Below, one piece after another: positions 50,955 to 59,978 of a stretch of 64,000 nt of DNA (the first letter of the stretch is position 1; the number at the start of each line of letters is the position of its first letter). The notes below the pieces were generated by a model. The model saw only the letters and a program-made list of their open reading frames with translations. It had not been told where the DNA came from and searched no databases. Source of the DNA: an uncultured Mediterraneibacter sp. (GTDB lineage: Bacteria > Bacillota > Clostridia > Lachnospirales > Lachnospiraceae); the NCBI RefSeq assembly GCF_944377805.1, contig NZ_CALWFZ010000007.1, positions 43,603 through 107,602 on the forward strand, given 5' to 3'. A program made the translations under genes and the position numbers.

Positions 50955-51884
50955 ATGAAAAAAAGAGTTGTTGTAGCGCTGGGCCACCGCGCCCTGGGAA
51001 CCACACTTCCGGAGCAGAAAGCTGCGATTGGCCATACTTCCAGATGCATTGCGGATCTGATCGAAGAAGGCTACCAGGTTGCCATCACCCACAGCAATGC
51101 GCCGCAGGTCGGAATGATCCACACGGCAATGAATGAGTTTGCAAAGGCACATCCCGAGTACACGGCATGCCCGATGTCTGTCTGCTCGGCAATGAGCCAG
51201 GGCTATATCGGCTATGACCTCCAGAACGGGATCCGGGAGGAACTCTTAAACCGTGGAATCTACCGCACAGTCAGCACGGTGCTGACACAGGTCATCGTCG
51301 ATACTTATGATGAAGCTTTCTACACACCGACAAAAGTGCTCGGCCGCTATATGAACGCGCAGGAGGCTAACGAGGAGCGCAGAAAAGGCAATTATGTAAT
51401 CGAGGAGGCTGGCAAAGGCTTCCGCCGTGTCGTTGCGGCTCCGAACCCTGTCCGGATCGTGGAGCTTGACGCAGTCAACGCCCTTCTCGACGCCGATCAG
51501 GTCGTGATCGCTGCCGGAGGCGGCGGAATTCCCGTTATGGAGCAGGATAATCATTTAAAAGGCGCCAGCGCGGTAATCGAGAAAGATCTGGCCGCAGGCA
51601 AACTGGCCGAAGGTATTGACGCCGACATGCTTATGATCCTGACAAATGTGGAAAAAGTATCGATCAATATGGGGCAGGACAGTGAACAGCAGTTGGACGA
51701 GATCACTGTAGATCAGGCCAAAACATACATGGAAGAGGGGCATTTCGGCATCTACAATATGTATCCGAAATTCCGCGCCGCTGTAGAATTTATTGAAAAA
51801 GGCGAAGGCCGCTGTGCCTATATCACATCTTTTGACAAGGCAAAAGACGCACTCAAAGGCAGAACCGGAACCCGGATCAGATAG
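50955..51884 (+). CDS. arcC: Carbamate kinase
   Basis: About 309 residues. Transfers phosphate between carbamoyl phosphate and ADP. Motifs VVVALGHRALGTTLPEQ, GYQVAITHSNAPQVG, VIAAGGGGIPV and DMLMILTNVEKV. The usual first Asn/Gly of the family (ALGGNAL) is changed to ALGHRAL. No arginine deiminase or ornithine carbamoyltransferase gene is adjacent, so the source of carbamoyl phosphate is unclear. The ATG at 50955 has GGAG six bases upstream. Confidence 0.92.
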   Translation: MKKRVVVALGHRALGTTLPEQKAAIGHTSRCIADLIEEGYQVAITHSNAPQVGMIHTAMNEFAKAHPEYTACPMSVCSAMSQGYIGYDLQNGIREELLNRGIYRTVSTVLTQVIVDTYDEAFYTPTKVLGRYMNAQEANEERRKGNYVIEEAGKGFRRVVAAPNPVRIVELDAVNALLDADQVVIAAGGGGIPVMEQDNHLKGASAVIEKDLAAGKLAEGIDADMLMILTNVEKVSINMGQDSEQQLDEITVDQAKTYMEEGHFGIYNMYPKFRAAVEFIEKGEGRCAYITSFDKAKDALKGRTGTRIR

Positions 51885-51927
51885 TCCTCTTAAATCCAAT
51901 AAATACAGTTCATTTTCCATATTTAAC

Positions 51928-51951
51928 AAAAACCGGGTTTCCCCGGTTTTT
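51928..51951 (+). terminator. Intrinsic terminator after arcC
   Basis: AAAAACCGGG pairs with CCCGGTTTTT, then ATTTTG. 43 bases past the stop. Confidence 0.85.
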
Positions 51952-51970
51952 ATTTTGTACAATTTTATAG

Positions 51971-51999
51971 TTGATTTTTGTGAATTCCTGATGTAATAT
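51971..51999 (+). promoter_or_regulatory. Predicted promoter of the TrhA gene
   Basis: TTGATT (51971-51976), a 17-base spacer, TAATAT (51994-51999). Confidence 0.6.
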
Positions 52000-52065
52000 G
52001 TGCATATACTAGATGTAGTTTTTAAAACCACTTGTTGTTTTTATTATATCCGGGAGGTGCATAAC

Positions 52066-52725
52066 ATGGAAAAGAAAAAACACATCAAAGAACCCGGCAG
52101 CGCAATTACACATTTTATCGGAATGCTGATGGCTATATTCGCTGCGGTTCCGCTGCTGATCAAGGCGGCAAGCGAACCGAGCAGAGTATATGTCATCTCG
52201 CTCGCCATTTATGCCGCCAGTCTGATCTTACTATATGCGGCAAGTACGACATATCATACGTTTGATATATCAAAAAAAGTAAACACCATACTGAAAAAAA
52301 TCGATCATATGATGATTTCTGTTCTGATCGCCGGAAGCTATACTCCGGTATGTCTGATTGTCCTTAAGGGCCGAACAGGCATCATCCTGCTGTCTATCGT
52401 GTGGGCGATTGCTATCGCCGGCATCCTGATCAAAGCATTCTGGGTCTACTGCCCCAAATGGGTGTCCTCTGTACTGTACATCGGCATGGGCTGGACCTGC
52501 GTGCTGGCCTTCACCCAGATCCTCAATAACATGTCGCCCGCAGCTTTCGGATGGCTCCTGGCAGGAGGAATCATATACACAGCAGGCGGCGTCATCTATG
52601 CGCTGAAACTGCCTATTTTCAACAGCAGACATAAAAACTTCGGCAGTCACGAGATCTTCCATCTCTTCGTCATGGGTGGGAGCGCCTGCCACTTTGTAGT
52701 AATGTACTCGTTCCTGCTGCCGTAG
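52066..52725 (+). CDS. trhA: TrhA/hemolysin III family membrane protein
   Basis: About 219 residues with seven helices. PAQR-type metal motifs: SAITHFIG, STTYHTF, the Asp in KIDHMMISVLIAGSYTP and the C-terminal HEIFHLFVMGGSACHF. In B. subtilis this family is linked to membrane energy or fluidity control; direct hemolysis is doubtful. GGAGG is eight bases before the ATG. Confidence 0.92.
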   Translation: MEKKKHIKEPGSAITHFIGMLMAIFAAVPLLIKAASEPSRVYVISLAIYAASLILLYAASTTYHTFDISKKVNTILKKIDHMMISVLIAGSYTPVCLIVLKGRTGIILLSIVWAIAIAGILIKAFWVYCPKWVSSVLYIGMGWTCVLAFTQILNNMSPAAFGWLLAGGIIYTAGGVIYALKLPIFNSRHKNFGSHEIFHLFVMGGSACHFVVMYSFLLP

Positions 52726-52766
52726 ACCACGGCGACAGAAATTTCACACTTCTGAACTCGGAAGAG

Positions 52767-52846
52767 ATTGTAAGCGTAATAAGAGCTTGAGATAAAGCGC
52801 CGGGCATCTGCTTCTTTTGCCTTTGGCTTTATCTCAAGCTCTATTA
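52767..52846. terminator. Bidirectional terminator with intergenic repeat, copy D
   Basis: ATTGTAAGCG (52767-52776), as in repeats A and B, is followed by TAATAAGAGCTTGAGATA as in C. A stem of about 21 bp pairs 52777-52798 with 52826-52846. It separates trhA from the convergent AIM24 gene. Confidence 0.82.
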
Positions 52847-52882
52847 TCATTCTTCAATATTTCTTACAGAAAACACCCCTGT

Positions 52883-53464
52883 TTAGATGCCCTCGCCTCC
52901 GAATACCATGTTTTTCAGCCCCGGCACTGTCTTTATATCCATCTGGCAGGTCGCGTCCATCGCGGCAAGATACCCCGTGTCAACGACGATCTGCTGTCCG
53001 GGCTGAAGATTATATTCTACCACATGGCCGTCGAACTCAAGGAAAGCCATACCCTGTCCCGAGAGTCTCTGCATGATAAATCCCTCGCCTCCGAAGAATC
53101 CGGCGCCCAGTTTCTTCTGGAAGAATACGGACAGTTCTACACCTGTCTCTGCCGCAAGGAACCCTGATTTCTGAACGACTACTTCATTGCCCGGTCCGAT
53201 CTCCCAGGGTCTGACTTCCCCCGGAAAACTGGAGGCAAACGCGATCATTCCACTGCCGCCCTCCGCGGTATAGCGATTCTGGAAAAGAGCCTCTCCCGCG
53301 AACATTCTGCCGAGCGCTTTGCCGATTCCTCCGTTTGACGTTGTCTCCATCTTCATGTTCGGAGACATCCAGCTCATGGATCCGCGCTCCGTAATCATTG
53401 ACTCCCCGCCGTCCAGATAGCAGATTACTACCGGAAGTGACTCACCTTTGATTTCATACTTCAT
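52883..53464 (-). CDS. AIM24/TIGR00266-family protein, C-terminus apparently cut short
   Basis: 193 residues. The beta-rich fold is conserved (TERGSMSWMSPNMKMETTS, FFQKKLGAGFFGGEGFIMQ, VDTGYLAAMDATC). Relatives I recall continue about 35-40 residues past the second FGGEG motif with a TGPG segment; here TAA follows FGGEGI directly, and no remnant of the missing end is seen in the other frames. The terminator repeat D lies just beyond. Function unknown. Confidence 0.82.
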   Translation of the reverse strand: MKYEIKGESLPVVICYLDGGESMITERGSMSWMSPNMKMETTSNGGIGKALGRMFAGEALFQNRYTAEGGSGMIAFASSFPGEVRPWEIGPGNEVVVQKSGFLAAETGVELSVFFQKKLGAGFFGGEGFIMQRLSGQGMAFLEFDGHVVEYNLQPGQQIVVDTGYLAAMDATCQMDIKTVPGLKNMVFGGEGI

Positions 53465-53551
53465 ACTTTCTCCTCCTTATCGTCTGTAACTACTGCTATC
53501 ATACCATAAAACCACAGCAAAGTAACTACCCGGCTGAATTTTTACCATATC

Positions 53552-55765
53552 TTACGCCGACGCTTTCTCTCCGGCCTGTTTCACCTGCTCTTCCTCAGAC
53601 GGAATCTCAAGTTTGGGGAACGTAATATCTGCCTTGAACAGATCTGCCTCTGTGGATATCTTGAGCGTGCCACGCTGCAGTTCAACAAAACTTTTGGCAA
53701 TCGCCAGCCCCAGCCCTGATCCTTCTGTATTTCTCGATACATCTCCCCGCACGAAACGGTCCGTGATCTCCTCAGTGTCAAAGGTAAGTTCTGAGGCGGA
53801 TACATTTTTCATTGAGATGTGTACGTCGTTTTCCCTCTCGGTCATCTCGATATACACTCTCGTATGAGGCATCGCATATTTCGTAATATTGACAATCAGA
53901 TTTTCAAGGATGCGGTATGTCTTCTGACTGTCCAGCCACATGATAAGTTTATGCTCCGGAAGTTTCCACCTGAATTCCAGATTTGCCTCTTTGATCTTGT
54001 TGTCATTCTCAAGCCCGACCTGTTTGATAAGATCCACAATGTCCACTTTCATAAAATGCATCGTCACACTCTTGCTGGCGGCCTTGCTAATCTCAAAGAG
54101 ATCTTCGATAAGCACTTTCAGACGGAGAGATTTCCGCTCCAGCACATCGATGTACTCTTTTCGCTTTTCCTCATCATTCTCATGCTTCAGCAGGTCTGTA
54201 TATGTGATAATAGCGGTCAGCGGAGTCCTGAGATCGTGGGAGACATTCGTCACCAGCTCAGTCTTCATCCGCTCATTTTTCACTTCCTCATCTACCGCCT
54301 TCTTAAAACCTTTCTGTATCTTCTTTAACTCATCCTGAATCGGATTGAACACTCCAAGATCCCCCTCTATGGGCGCGTCCAGGTGCCCTTCCGCAAGCTG
54401 GTTTGTAGACTCTAAGAGCAGTTTGTATTTCTCCTGAATATCTTTCACATACTTTCTGAGGAAAAGGAAGAGAATGACCGAGTAGACGATCAGCGCCAAT
54501 GTTCCGTAATACCAGAAGAAACATACTATCGCCAGGATAATGTAGTTGATGATCACGATCTTCAGAATCATCCGGTTCGTCTTCTCTCTGAAATCCAGAT
54601 GCTGCAAGGCATCATACTGTCTGGCGAGAAAACGCTTCGTTCTCCTGACGATACCCCCGGCTTTCTCCATCATCTTCTCGTCGCTTTCTGTTCCATTGCC
54701 CCGGTAATGCCGGATCACCTTCATCGTAAACGTCCGGTCTGTCCAGTACGCACCTTTCATGCGAACCATCGCCCGCAGAGATGTGGCCGCCCAGAAGAGA
54801 AGTCCGAAAGCGACAAACCACATAGCGAAATTAAATGCCATTGCAATCAGTTCCATTCCATTACCCATGCCGGGAAGAAGCGTACCTGTCACTGTACTGT
54901 ATACGATCCGGGCCGGCAGCATATTCAAATCTGTACAGAACATAAAGAACAGCACGATCAGGGGAATCTCAAACGGCACGCGGAAGATCTTCATCTCACT
55001 AATATCCAGTCGTCTCCTGACCGGGAGCAGCAAAGCGGTGAGCACGACCACGAACCCCAGCGACTCTAACGTATCTCTGTAGTATGTGGTGGAATCCACC
55101 GTGTAAGCGTCCGGATGAGATGACACTTCACCATAATATGAGATATAATCCTGCGCGTATGTCTCCAGACTGCTCTCACTCATTCCATAGACCACGGTCA
55201 CTCCGGCAGGCTCTGCGATGCTGGAGATCATCTCTTCTGTCTGAACATTCTGCGCCGCATACAGGAACCCCGATTCCAAGTTATACTCCTGTTCCGGACT
55301 CAGCGCGGTTCCGTCCACCTGTATATCTGAGAGCGCTCCGTTCTTCGAGAACGTATAGATGGCGCGGAACGCGTAGTTTCCGGCCTCTTCAGTCGTTCTG
55401 AGACGCTCTGCCGTAGTTTCTCCCACATTTTCGAGAAGCTGGTTCCCTTCACTGTCAAACACTTCATAATCAAGGTACTTGCTTGTCAGGTCAAAATTCC
55501 GCTGGCCGTATTCTGCCAGTACTTCAGATGGATCAGTCTCATCTGAATACTCGTTGTAGAGAAGATAACATCCCTCTCCGAGATCAAAGCCCATATTGCT
55601 GAGTACAGACTCATAGGGCACTTCTGTCTCCGTCGCCTCGGCGCTGTCCAGATAGGCAGATATCCCACTGTATCTGGAGAGCATGATCAAAGAGCAAAGA
55701 CTCAGAAATATAACAACTACTATAACGCCCGCTTTATGGCTGCTTTTCAATTTTGTATCCAACAC
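53552..55765 (-). CDS. Sensor histidine kinase with multi-helix membrane sensor
   Basis: 737 residues. TM helix 13-33, an extracellular domain at about 35-232, further helices near 236-250, 265-280, 305-330 and 400-436, a HAMP-like region at about 440-490, phospho-acceptor His510 in NVSHDLRTPLTAI, then a catalytic domain with N-box ENLIVNITKYAM and G-box GSGLGLAIAKS. The N-box Asn-x-x-x-Asn has Ile-Thr-Lys-Tyr after Asn. It overlaps the response regulator gene by 32 bases and acts with it. The signal is unknown, cell-envelope stress being typical for the type. Confidence 0.92.
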   Translation of the reverse strand: MLDTKLKSSHKAGVIVVVIFLSLCSLIMLSRYSGISAYLDSAEATETEVPYESVLSNMGFDLGEGCYLLYNEYSDETDPSEVLAEYGQRNFDLTSKYLDYEVFDSEGNQLLENVGETTAERLRTTEEAGNYAFRAIYTFSKNGALSDIQVDGTALSPEQEYNLESGFLYAAQNVQTEEMISSIAEPAGVTVVYGMSESSLETYAQDYISYYGEVSSHPDAYTVDSTTYYRDTLESLGFVVVLTALLLPVRRRLDISEMKIFRVPFEIPLIVLFFMFCTDLNMLPARIVYSTVTGTLLPGMGNGMELIAMAFNFAMWFVAFGLLFWAATSLRAMVRMKGAYWTDRTFTMKVIRHYRGNGTESDEKMMEKAGGIVRRTKRFLARQYDALQHLDFREKTNRMILKIVIINYIILAIVCFFWYYGTLALIVYSVILFLFLRKYVKDIQEKYKLLLESTNQLAEGHLDAPIEGDLGVFNPIQDELKKIQKGFKKAVDEEVKNERMKTELVTNVSHDLRTPLTAIITYTDLLKHENDEEKRKEYIDVLERKSLRLKVLIEDLFEISKAASKSVTMHFMKVDIVDLIKQVGLENDNKIKEANLEFRWKLPEHKLIMWLDSQKTYRILENLIVNITKYAMPHTRVYIEMTERENDVHISMKNVSASELTFDTEEITDRFVRGDVSRNTEGSGLGLAIAKSFVELQRGTLKISTEADLFKADITFPKLEIPSEEEQVKQAGEKASA

Positions 55766-56432
55766 CCCACACCACCTTCAAATATTTCGGATTCTTTGGA
55801 TCAATTTCAATTTTTTCTCTTATGTTCCTTATATGCACCATAATCGTATCGGTGTTGATGGCCCGCTCCTGCCATACCCTCTCGTAAATCTCTTCTGACG
55901 AGAACACTCTCCCAGGGTTCTTGGCCAGCAGGCGCAGTATCTTATATTCGATAGGGGTGAGTTTCACCGGTTTTCCATCCATCGTCACCTCCACCGTATC
56001 CTCGTTGATCTCCAGACCGCCGATCACATGCACATTCTCTCTGGGAGCCAGTTTTTCCAGGAACTTCCGATAACGCCTAAGCTGGGAATTCACCCTCGCC
56101 ATCAGCTCCATAGGCGTAAAAGGCTTTGTCACATAGTCATCCGCCCCGATATTAAGTCCTGTGATTTTATCCACTTCCTCAGATTTTGCTGAGAGCATAA
56201 TCACCGGAAAGTCGTGTTTTTCTCTGAGTTTCATCGTCATGCGTATGCCGTCCATCCTTGGCATCATAATATCCACAATGGCAAGATGGATCTCTTCTCT
56301 CTCAATGATCTCCAATCCTTCTATGCCGTCCGCTGCCTGAAATACTTTATATCCCTGACTCTGAAGATAGATCTGGACGCCCTCCCGGATCTCCTTGTCA
56401 TCCTCCACGATCAGTATATGATTTGTTTCCAT
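55734..56432 (-). CDS. OmpR/VanR-type response regulator
   Basis: 232 residues. Receiver domain with acidic pair EDD near residue 10, phospho-acceptor Asp in LAIVDIMMPRMDG, and Lys in YVTKPF. C-terminal winged helix (LTPIEYKILRLLAKNPGRVF, ERVWQERAINTDTIMVHIRNI). Works with the kinase it overlaps. Confidence 0.95.
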   Translation of the reverse strand: METNHILIVEDDKEIREGVQIYLQSQGYKVFQAADGIEGLEIIEREEIHLAIVDIMMPRMDGIRMTMKLREKHDFPVIMLSAKSEEVDKITGLNIGADDYVTKPFTPMELMARVNSQLRRYRKFLEKLAPRENVHVIGGLEINEDTVEVTMDGKPVKLTPIEYKILRLLAKNPGRVFSSEEIYERVWQERAINTDTIMVHIRNIREKIEIDPKNPKYLKVVWGVGYKIEKQP

Positions 56433-56459
56433 GATTTTTTAAATCTCCTCTGTTTTCTT

Positions 56460-57101
56460 TCATTCTGCTGCGCCCGCTGCCGTGCGCGGCGCGTGTCCGG
56501 ACATTCCCTCTGCCGTTACCGGAAGCCGGGGGATCCGGCTCTTCTTTACCACGCCATAATTCTTCACCGATACGCTCACCGTAGTGTACGGCAGGGGGAT
56601 CACATATTTATCCCAGCGTCGATTCAGCCGTATACAGGAAGAATAGGAAAGGCTGACACCTACAAAATCTTCCCGGGCGTGCTCGGACAGATAAAAAGCC
56701 AGCTTCTTCGGCTCATGCCTAGGCCCCAGCGGGCCGTCCAGCGCCACAGCGAGAGAATGCGTCTTCTCATAAGTGTCCTGCACGATTTTTTTCAGCGCGG
56801 TAAACGCTTTGTATCCGTCCGGTACCCGCAGCGCATTGCCGCCGCATCTTCTGACCATGTTTTCTATATAATTGCCCCGCGTATCCGCAGTTACGATCAC
56901 ATCCACCGGTGTCGTCTTGCGGGAAAGTTTCTCCAGTACAAGATTCATAAAGAAGCTGTCTTCATGCCAGAAACCGAAGATCTGGCTGTCTCCGTAACAG
57001 TTATCCTCATCCCAGCGGATCGTCACTGTCCGCTCGATCCAGCTTAAATATTTAGCGAAGAGCCACTGCAGAATGTTCTCTGTGATCTTCTTCTGTCTCA
57101 T
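56460..57101 (-). CDS. Lysophospholipid acyltransferase-like protein (DUF374)
   Basis: About 213 residues from the ATG at 57101. The family's His in FGFWHEDSFF, the DTRGNYIENMVRRCGGNALR motif and the ALDGPLGPRHEPKK segment match DUF374 acyltransferases. It could acylate a lipid or glycolipid. It overlaps the end of the GT4 gene by 50 bases, indicating coupled expression and a common pathway. Confidence 0.8.
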   Translation of the reverse strand: MRQKKITENILQWLFAKYLSWIERTVTIRWDEDNCYGDSQIFGFWHEDSFFMNLVLEKLSRKTTPVDVIVTADTRGNYIENMVRRCGGNALRVPDGYKAFTALKKIVQDTYEKTHSLAVALDGPLGPRHEPKKLAFYLSEHAREDFVGVSLSYSSCIRLNRRWDKYVIPLPYTTVSVSVKNYGVVKKSRIPRLPVTAEGMSGHAPRTAAGAAE

Positions 57102-58347
57102 AAATCCTGTCCCCTTTCCTGTGCCCACATTGATTGTAGAGCATCTCTTCATAGATCGCAAGTCTTGAAGCGCGGTAATTTTCGGCTGAGATTCCGGCCG
57201 CCTCTCTCATCTCGGCATAGTTCTCCTCCCGAAGTATCTCCGCCGCTTTTGCAGCCCACACTTCCTCCTTCTCCTCCGTTAAATACCCGTTAACTCCGTT
57301 CTCGATAATATCATCCGATCCTACAGCGTGTACGGCTATAACCGGGTTGCCCGCGGCAAGCGCCTCGGCGAGCACGATGCCCTGTGTCTCTGACCTGGAA
57401 GCAAAGAGAAAGAGATCCGACGCATTGAGATAGTCTTTTACCTCGTCATTAGGCACGTTTCCCACAAAAGTCACCATATCCTGTATGCCCAGGATAGCCG
57501 CCCTTACTTTCAGCTCCGACTTCCGGCTCCCCTCGCCGATAATCATCACATGGAAATCATTTCCGATCTGTCTTTTGAGCTCCGCAATCCCCCGCAGCAG
57601 AAAACCGTAATTTTTTTCCTTCTCCAGTCTGGATACAGTAGAGAACAGATACCGTTTTCCCTTAGCGTACTCCTGTCTGATCTTCTGTGAGCGGAGGGGA
57701 TTGTTCCTGTAGGATGATTCGTCAAGCCCGGTGGGAAGTACAGCGACAGGCGTGGTCACCCCGTATCCTCTGATCACCTGCCGCATCCCGGCAGACGGTG
57801 CGAACACCAGATCGCAGCGGTTACAGAACCATTTCATATAGGATGGAATCACACTCTTTTGTATCCACTCTATCACTTTTCTCTTCACTGCCGTGCTCTC
57901 CTCGCTGGTCCGAAGGCAGGGAATGTAGTGGATATAGTCTTCATATCTTGTGTGATAAGTGTAGATCACAGGTATTCGGTACTTTCTGCCCAGCCGCAGC
58001 GCCCACGGCCCGACGAACATAGGGTGATGCACATGGATACAGTCAAACTTCTCTCTTTCAAACACCTGAAAGATCTCCGCCGGGTAAAAGTCAGGATAAA
58101 CCATCCCGTTCTCCATCCTTTTCTTCCGCGACGGATAGCGGATCACACGCTCGGGAGAAGATTCATCTCCCTTTCGCATCTCCTCCTGTATTCTTCTGTC
58201 CGCCTCGTCTCCGCCGCTTCCATACGCCGGGGCAAACACCGTCACCTCATGCCCCAGCTTTACCATCTCCTGTGCCTGACGCTCCACTGAGATGGGAACG
58301 CCGCCGACAAACGGTCTGTAATTATTCGTAAGCATCGCTATCTTCAT
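57052..58347 (-). CDS. GT4 glycosyltransferase, probably diacylglycerol glucosyltransferase
   Basis: About 431 residues from the ATG at 58347 (GAGGG upstream). GT-B fold: LTNNYRPFVGGVPISVE at the start (donor and lipid loop), HVHHPMFVGPWALRL, YTYHTRYEDYIHYIP, GEGSRKSELK and the E-x7-E-type motif SRSETQGIVLAEALAAG. This pattern is typical of enzymes adding glucose to diacylglycerol in Firmicutes. The C-terminal tail (about 20 residues after EMLYNQCG) runs into the next gene and is non-homologous. Confidence 0.86.
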   Translation of the reverse strand: MKIAMLTNNYRPFVGGVPISVERQAQEMVKLGHEVTVFAPAYGSGGDEADRRIQEEMRKGDESSPERVIRYPSRKKRMENGMVYPDFYPAEIFQVFEREKFDCIHVHHPMFVGPWALRLGRKYRIPVIYTYHTRYEDYIHYIPCLRTSEESTAVKRKVIEWIQKSVIPSYMKWFCNRCDLVFAPSAGMRQVIRGYGVTTPVAVLPTGLDESSYRNNPLRSQKIRQEYAKGKRYLFSTVSRLEKEKNYGFLLRGIAELKRQIGNDFHVMIIGEGSRKSELKVRAAILGIQDMVTFVGNVPNDEVKDYLNASDLFLFASRSETQGIVLAEALAAGNPVIAVHAVGSDDIIENGVNGYLTEEKEEVWAAKAAEILREENYAEMREAAGISAENYRASRLAIYEEMLYNQCGHRKGDRIYETEEDHREHSAVALR

Positions 58348-58364
58348 GACTTTATTCCCTCTCC

Positions 58365-58874
58365 TTATGTAAAGAAATGAATCGCCGCGTCTCCGAAGAA
58401 ATACCCCGCGCCCACAAAAGCCAGGTTCCAGAGAAAGATTCCGCACACCGAGCTCACCGTATATTTCACAAAATCCATCTTCACCATACCTGCCGGGATC
58501 GAGATGAGCGTACGCACCATAGGAAGCAGTTTGCTCACGAATACGCCGACGCTTCCTTTCTCCCTCAGATAATTCATCCTGCCTTCAATGACCGGCTTAT
58601 GTTTCGGAAATTTTCTAAAGTAAAATCCAAGCACCTTGTTTCCGCCAAACCTTCCCAGCAGATACAGCGCCCAGCTTCCGGTAAGCCCCGCCGCTACCGT
58701 CAGCAGCATGACCACGGGAAAACTGATCTCTCCCTGCGCCGCCCAGATACCGGAGAGCGGCATGATAACGCCTGCGGGAAATCCCGGAAGGTTCAGATAT
58801 TCTAAAAGTACGATCAGATAGATAAAAAAAGCACCGTACTGGAGAAAATATCGGGTCAGTTCCTGAATGTCCAT
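58365..58874 (-). CDS. DedA-family membrane protein
   Basis: About 169 residues. EYLNLPGFPAGVIMPLSG, the Gly-rich LLGRFGGNKVLG and the FVSKLLPMVRTLISIPAGM motif match DedA proteins, which move undecaprenyl or phospholipids across the membrane. It is 17 bases before the GT4 gene, fitting a lipid-envelope unit. ATG at 58874 is chosen by homology; GGGGG is upstream. Confidence 0.88.
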   Translation of the reverse strand: MDIQELTRYFLQYGAFFIYLIVLLEYLNLPGFPAGVIMPLSGIWAAQGEISFPVVMLLTVAAGLTGSWALYLLGRFGGNKVLGFYFRKFPKHKPVIEGRMNYLREKGSVGVFVSKLLPMVRTLISIPAGMVKMDFVKYTVSSVCGIFLWNLAFVGAGYFFGDAAIHFFT

Positions 58875-58964
58875 AAAAATACAGCCCCCTTTCATGATTA
58901 CAGCATAGACTGTAAATCTAAAGGAGGCTGATATAAGTTTCCAAAGATTTTCTTAAGATATTAT

Positions 58965-59978
58965 TTACGTTATCTTTTTGCCGCCCGGCACTTTGCGTAT
59001 CACCCACACACAGGCAAATGACGCGATAGCGATCACAGCTGTCAGTCCGGGCAGCGCGATCCATGCCGACAGGTCATAGGGTTCCATATATTTTTTATAA
59101 TGATCCAGAAGCAGAATATGGATCAGGTAAATGCCAAAAGAGCATCCGCAGAACAGATCGATCACTTTTCCCGCCCGCTCTCCCGGTCTGAATCCGGCGT
59201 CCTTAAGGCGGAGCATAATCAAAAAGAACATGACGGACGCCAGGACGATAAACGGGCATGCGTAAGTCAGAGCGCCCTCGTAGTGCTTTCCGTATAGTTC
59301 CGTGACGCCCCATGTCGCGCCAAAGGCAGCTGCCAGGCTTGACAGGCATATAACGGCTGCGGTTTTCTGACTCAGGCGGATATGATGCCGGTATTTATAG
59401 ATATAGTATCCCACGAACACATAGTACGCGTAGATTCTGTCGCCGATAAGCGGAAGATCATAGTAGGGCTCCGCATCCATCAGCCACAATCCGTAATACA
59501 GAAAAGCCGCTCCTGTTGCGACGATCAGAAACACTCGCTCCAGCTTTACATTCAGATTCCTGCACATCACCTGAAGAAACGGCAGCACAAGATAAATCGG
59601 GATCATCGCGTAAAGGTACCAGAGGTGCGCTTCCGCCGGTACATAGAGAATCTCTTTTAAGTCATACGATGTTCCCATATAAAATGTGTTCCACAGATAA
59701 TAGACCACGCTCCAGACAATAAGAACGGTCAGAAAACGAAGAAGGCGCTTCCCGTGTTTCTCCAGAGGCTCTTCTCGCCCAAGGAGGAGAGCTCCCGTTA
59801 TCATAAAGAAGCACGGTACGCTCACTCTGGCAGCCGTGTCGACCGCCAGGGAAAAAAGGTACTCTCCCCGGGAAATCTCCCCGAATGCCCGGCAGAAGTA
59901 ATTACTGACATGAATCGCAATGACCAGGAAAAACGACACCATTCTGATCAGTTCCAGGTTATAATTTTTCTCTCTCAT
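58965..59978 (-). CDS. Acyltransferase-3 family membrane protein
   Basis: 337 residues with about ten helices. Start NLELIRMVSFFLVIAIHVSNYF contains the family His, and the second conserved block is RVSVPCFFMITGALLL. Such enzymes O-acetylate surface polysaccharides or other glycans. The substrate is unknown. Overlaps dinB by 20 bases. Confidence 0.86.
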   Translation of the reverse strand: MREKNYNLELIRMVSFFLVIAIHVSNYFCRAFGEISRGEYLFSLAVDTAARVSVPCFFMITGALLLGREEPLEKHGKRLLRFLTVLIVWSVVYYLWNTFYMGTSYDLKEILYVPAEAHLWYLYAMIPIYLVLPFLQVMCRNLNVKLERVFLIVATGAAFLYYGLWLMDAEPYYDLPLIGDRIYAYYVFVGYYIYKYRHHIRLSQKTAAVICLSSLAAAFGATWGVTELYGKHYEGALTYACPFIVLASVMFFLIMLRLKDAGFRPGERAGKVIDLFCGCSFGIYLIHILLLDHYKKYMEPYDLSAWIALPGLTAVIAIASFACVWVIRKVPGGKKIT

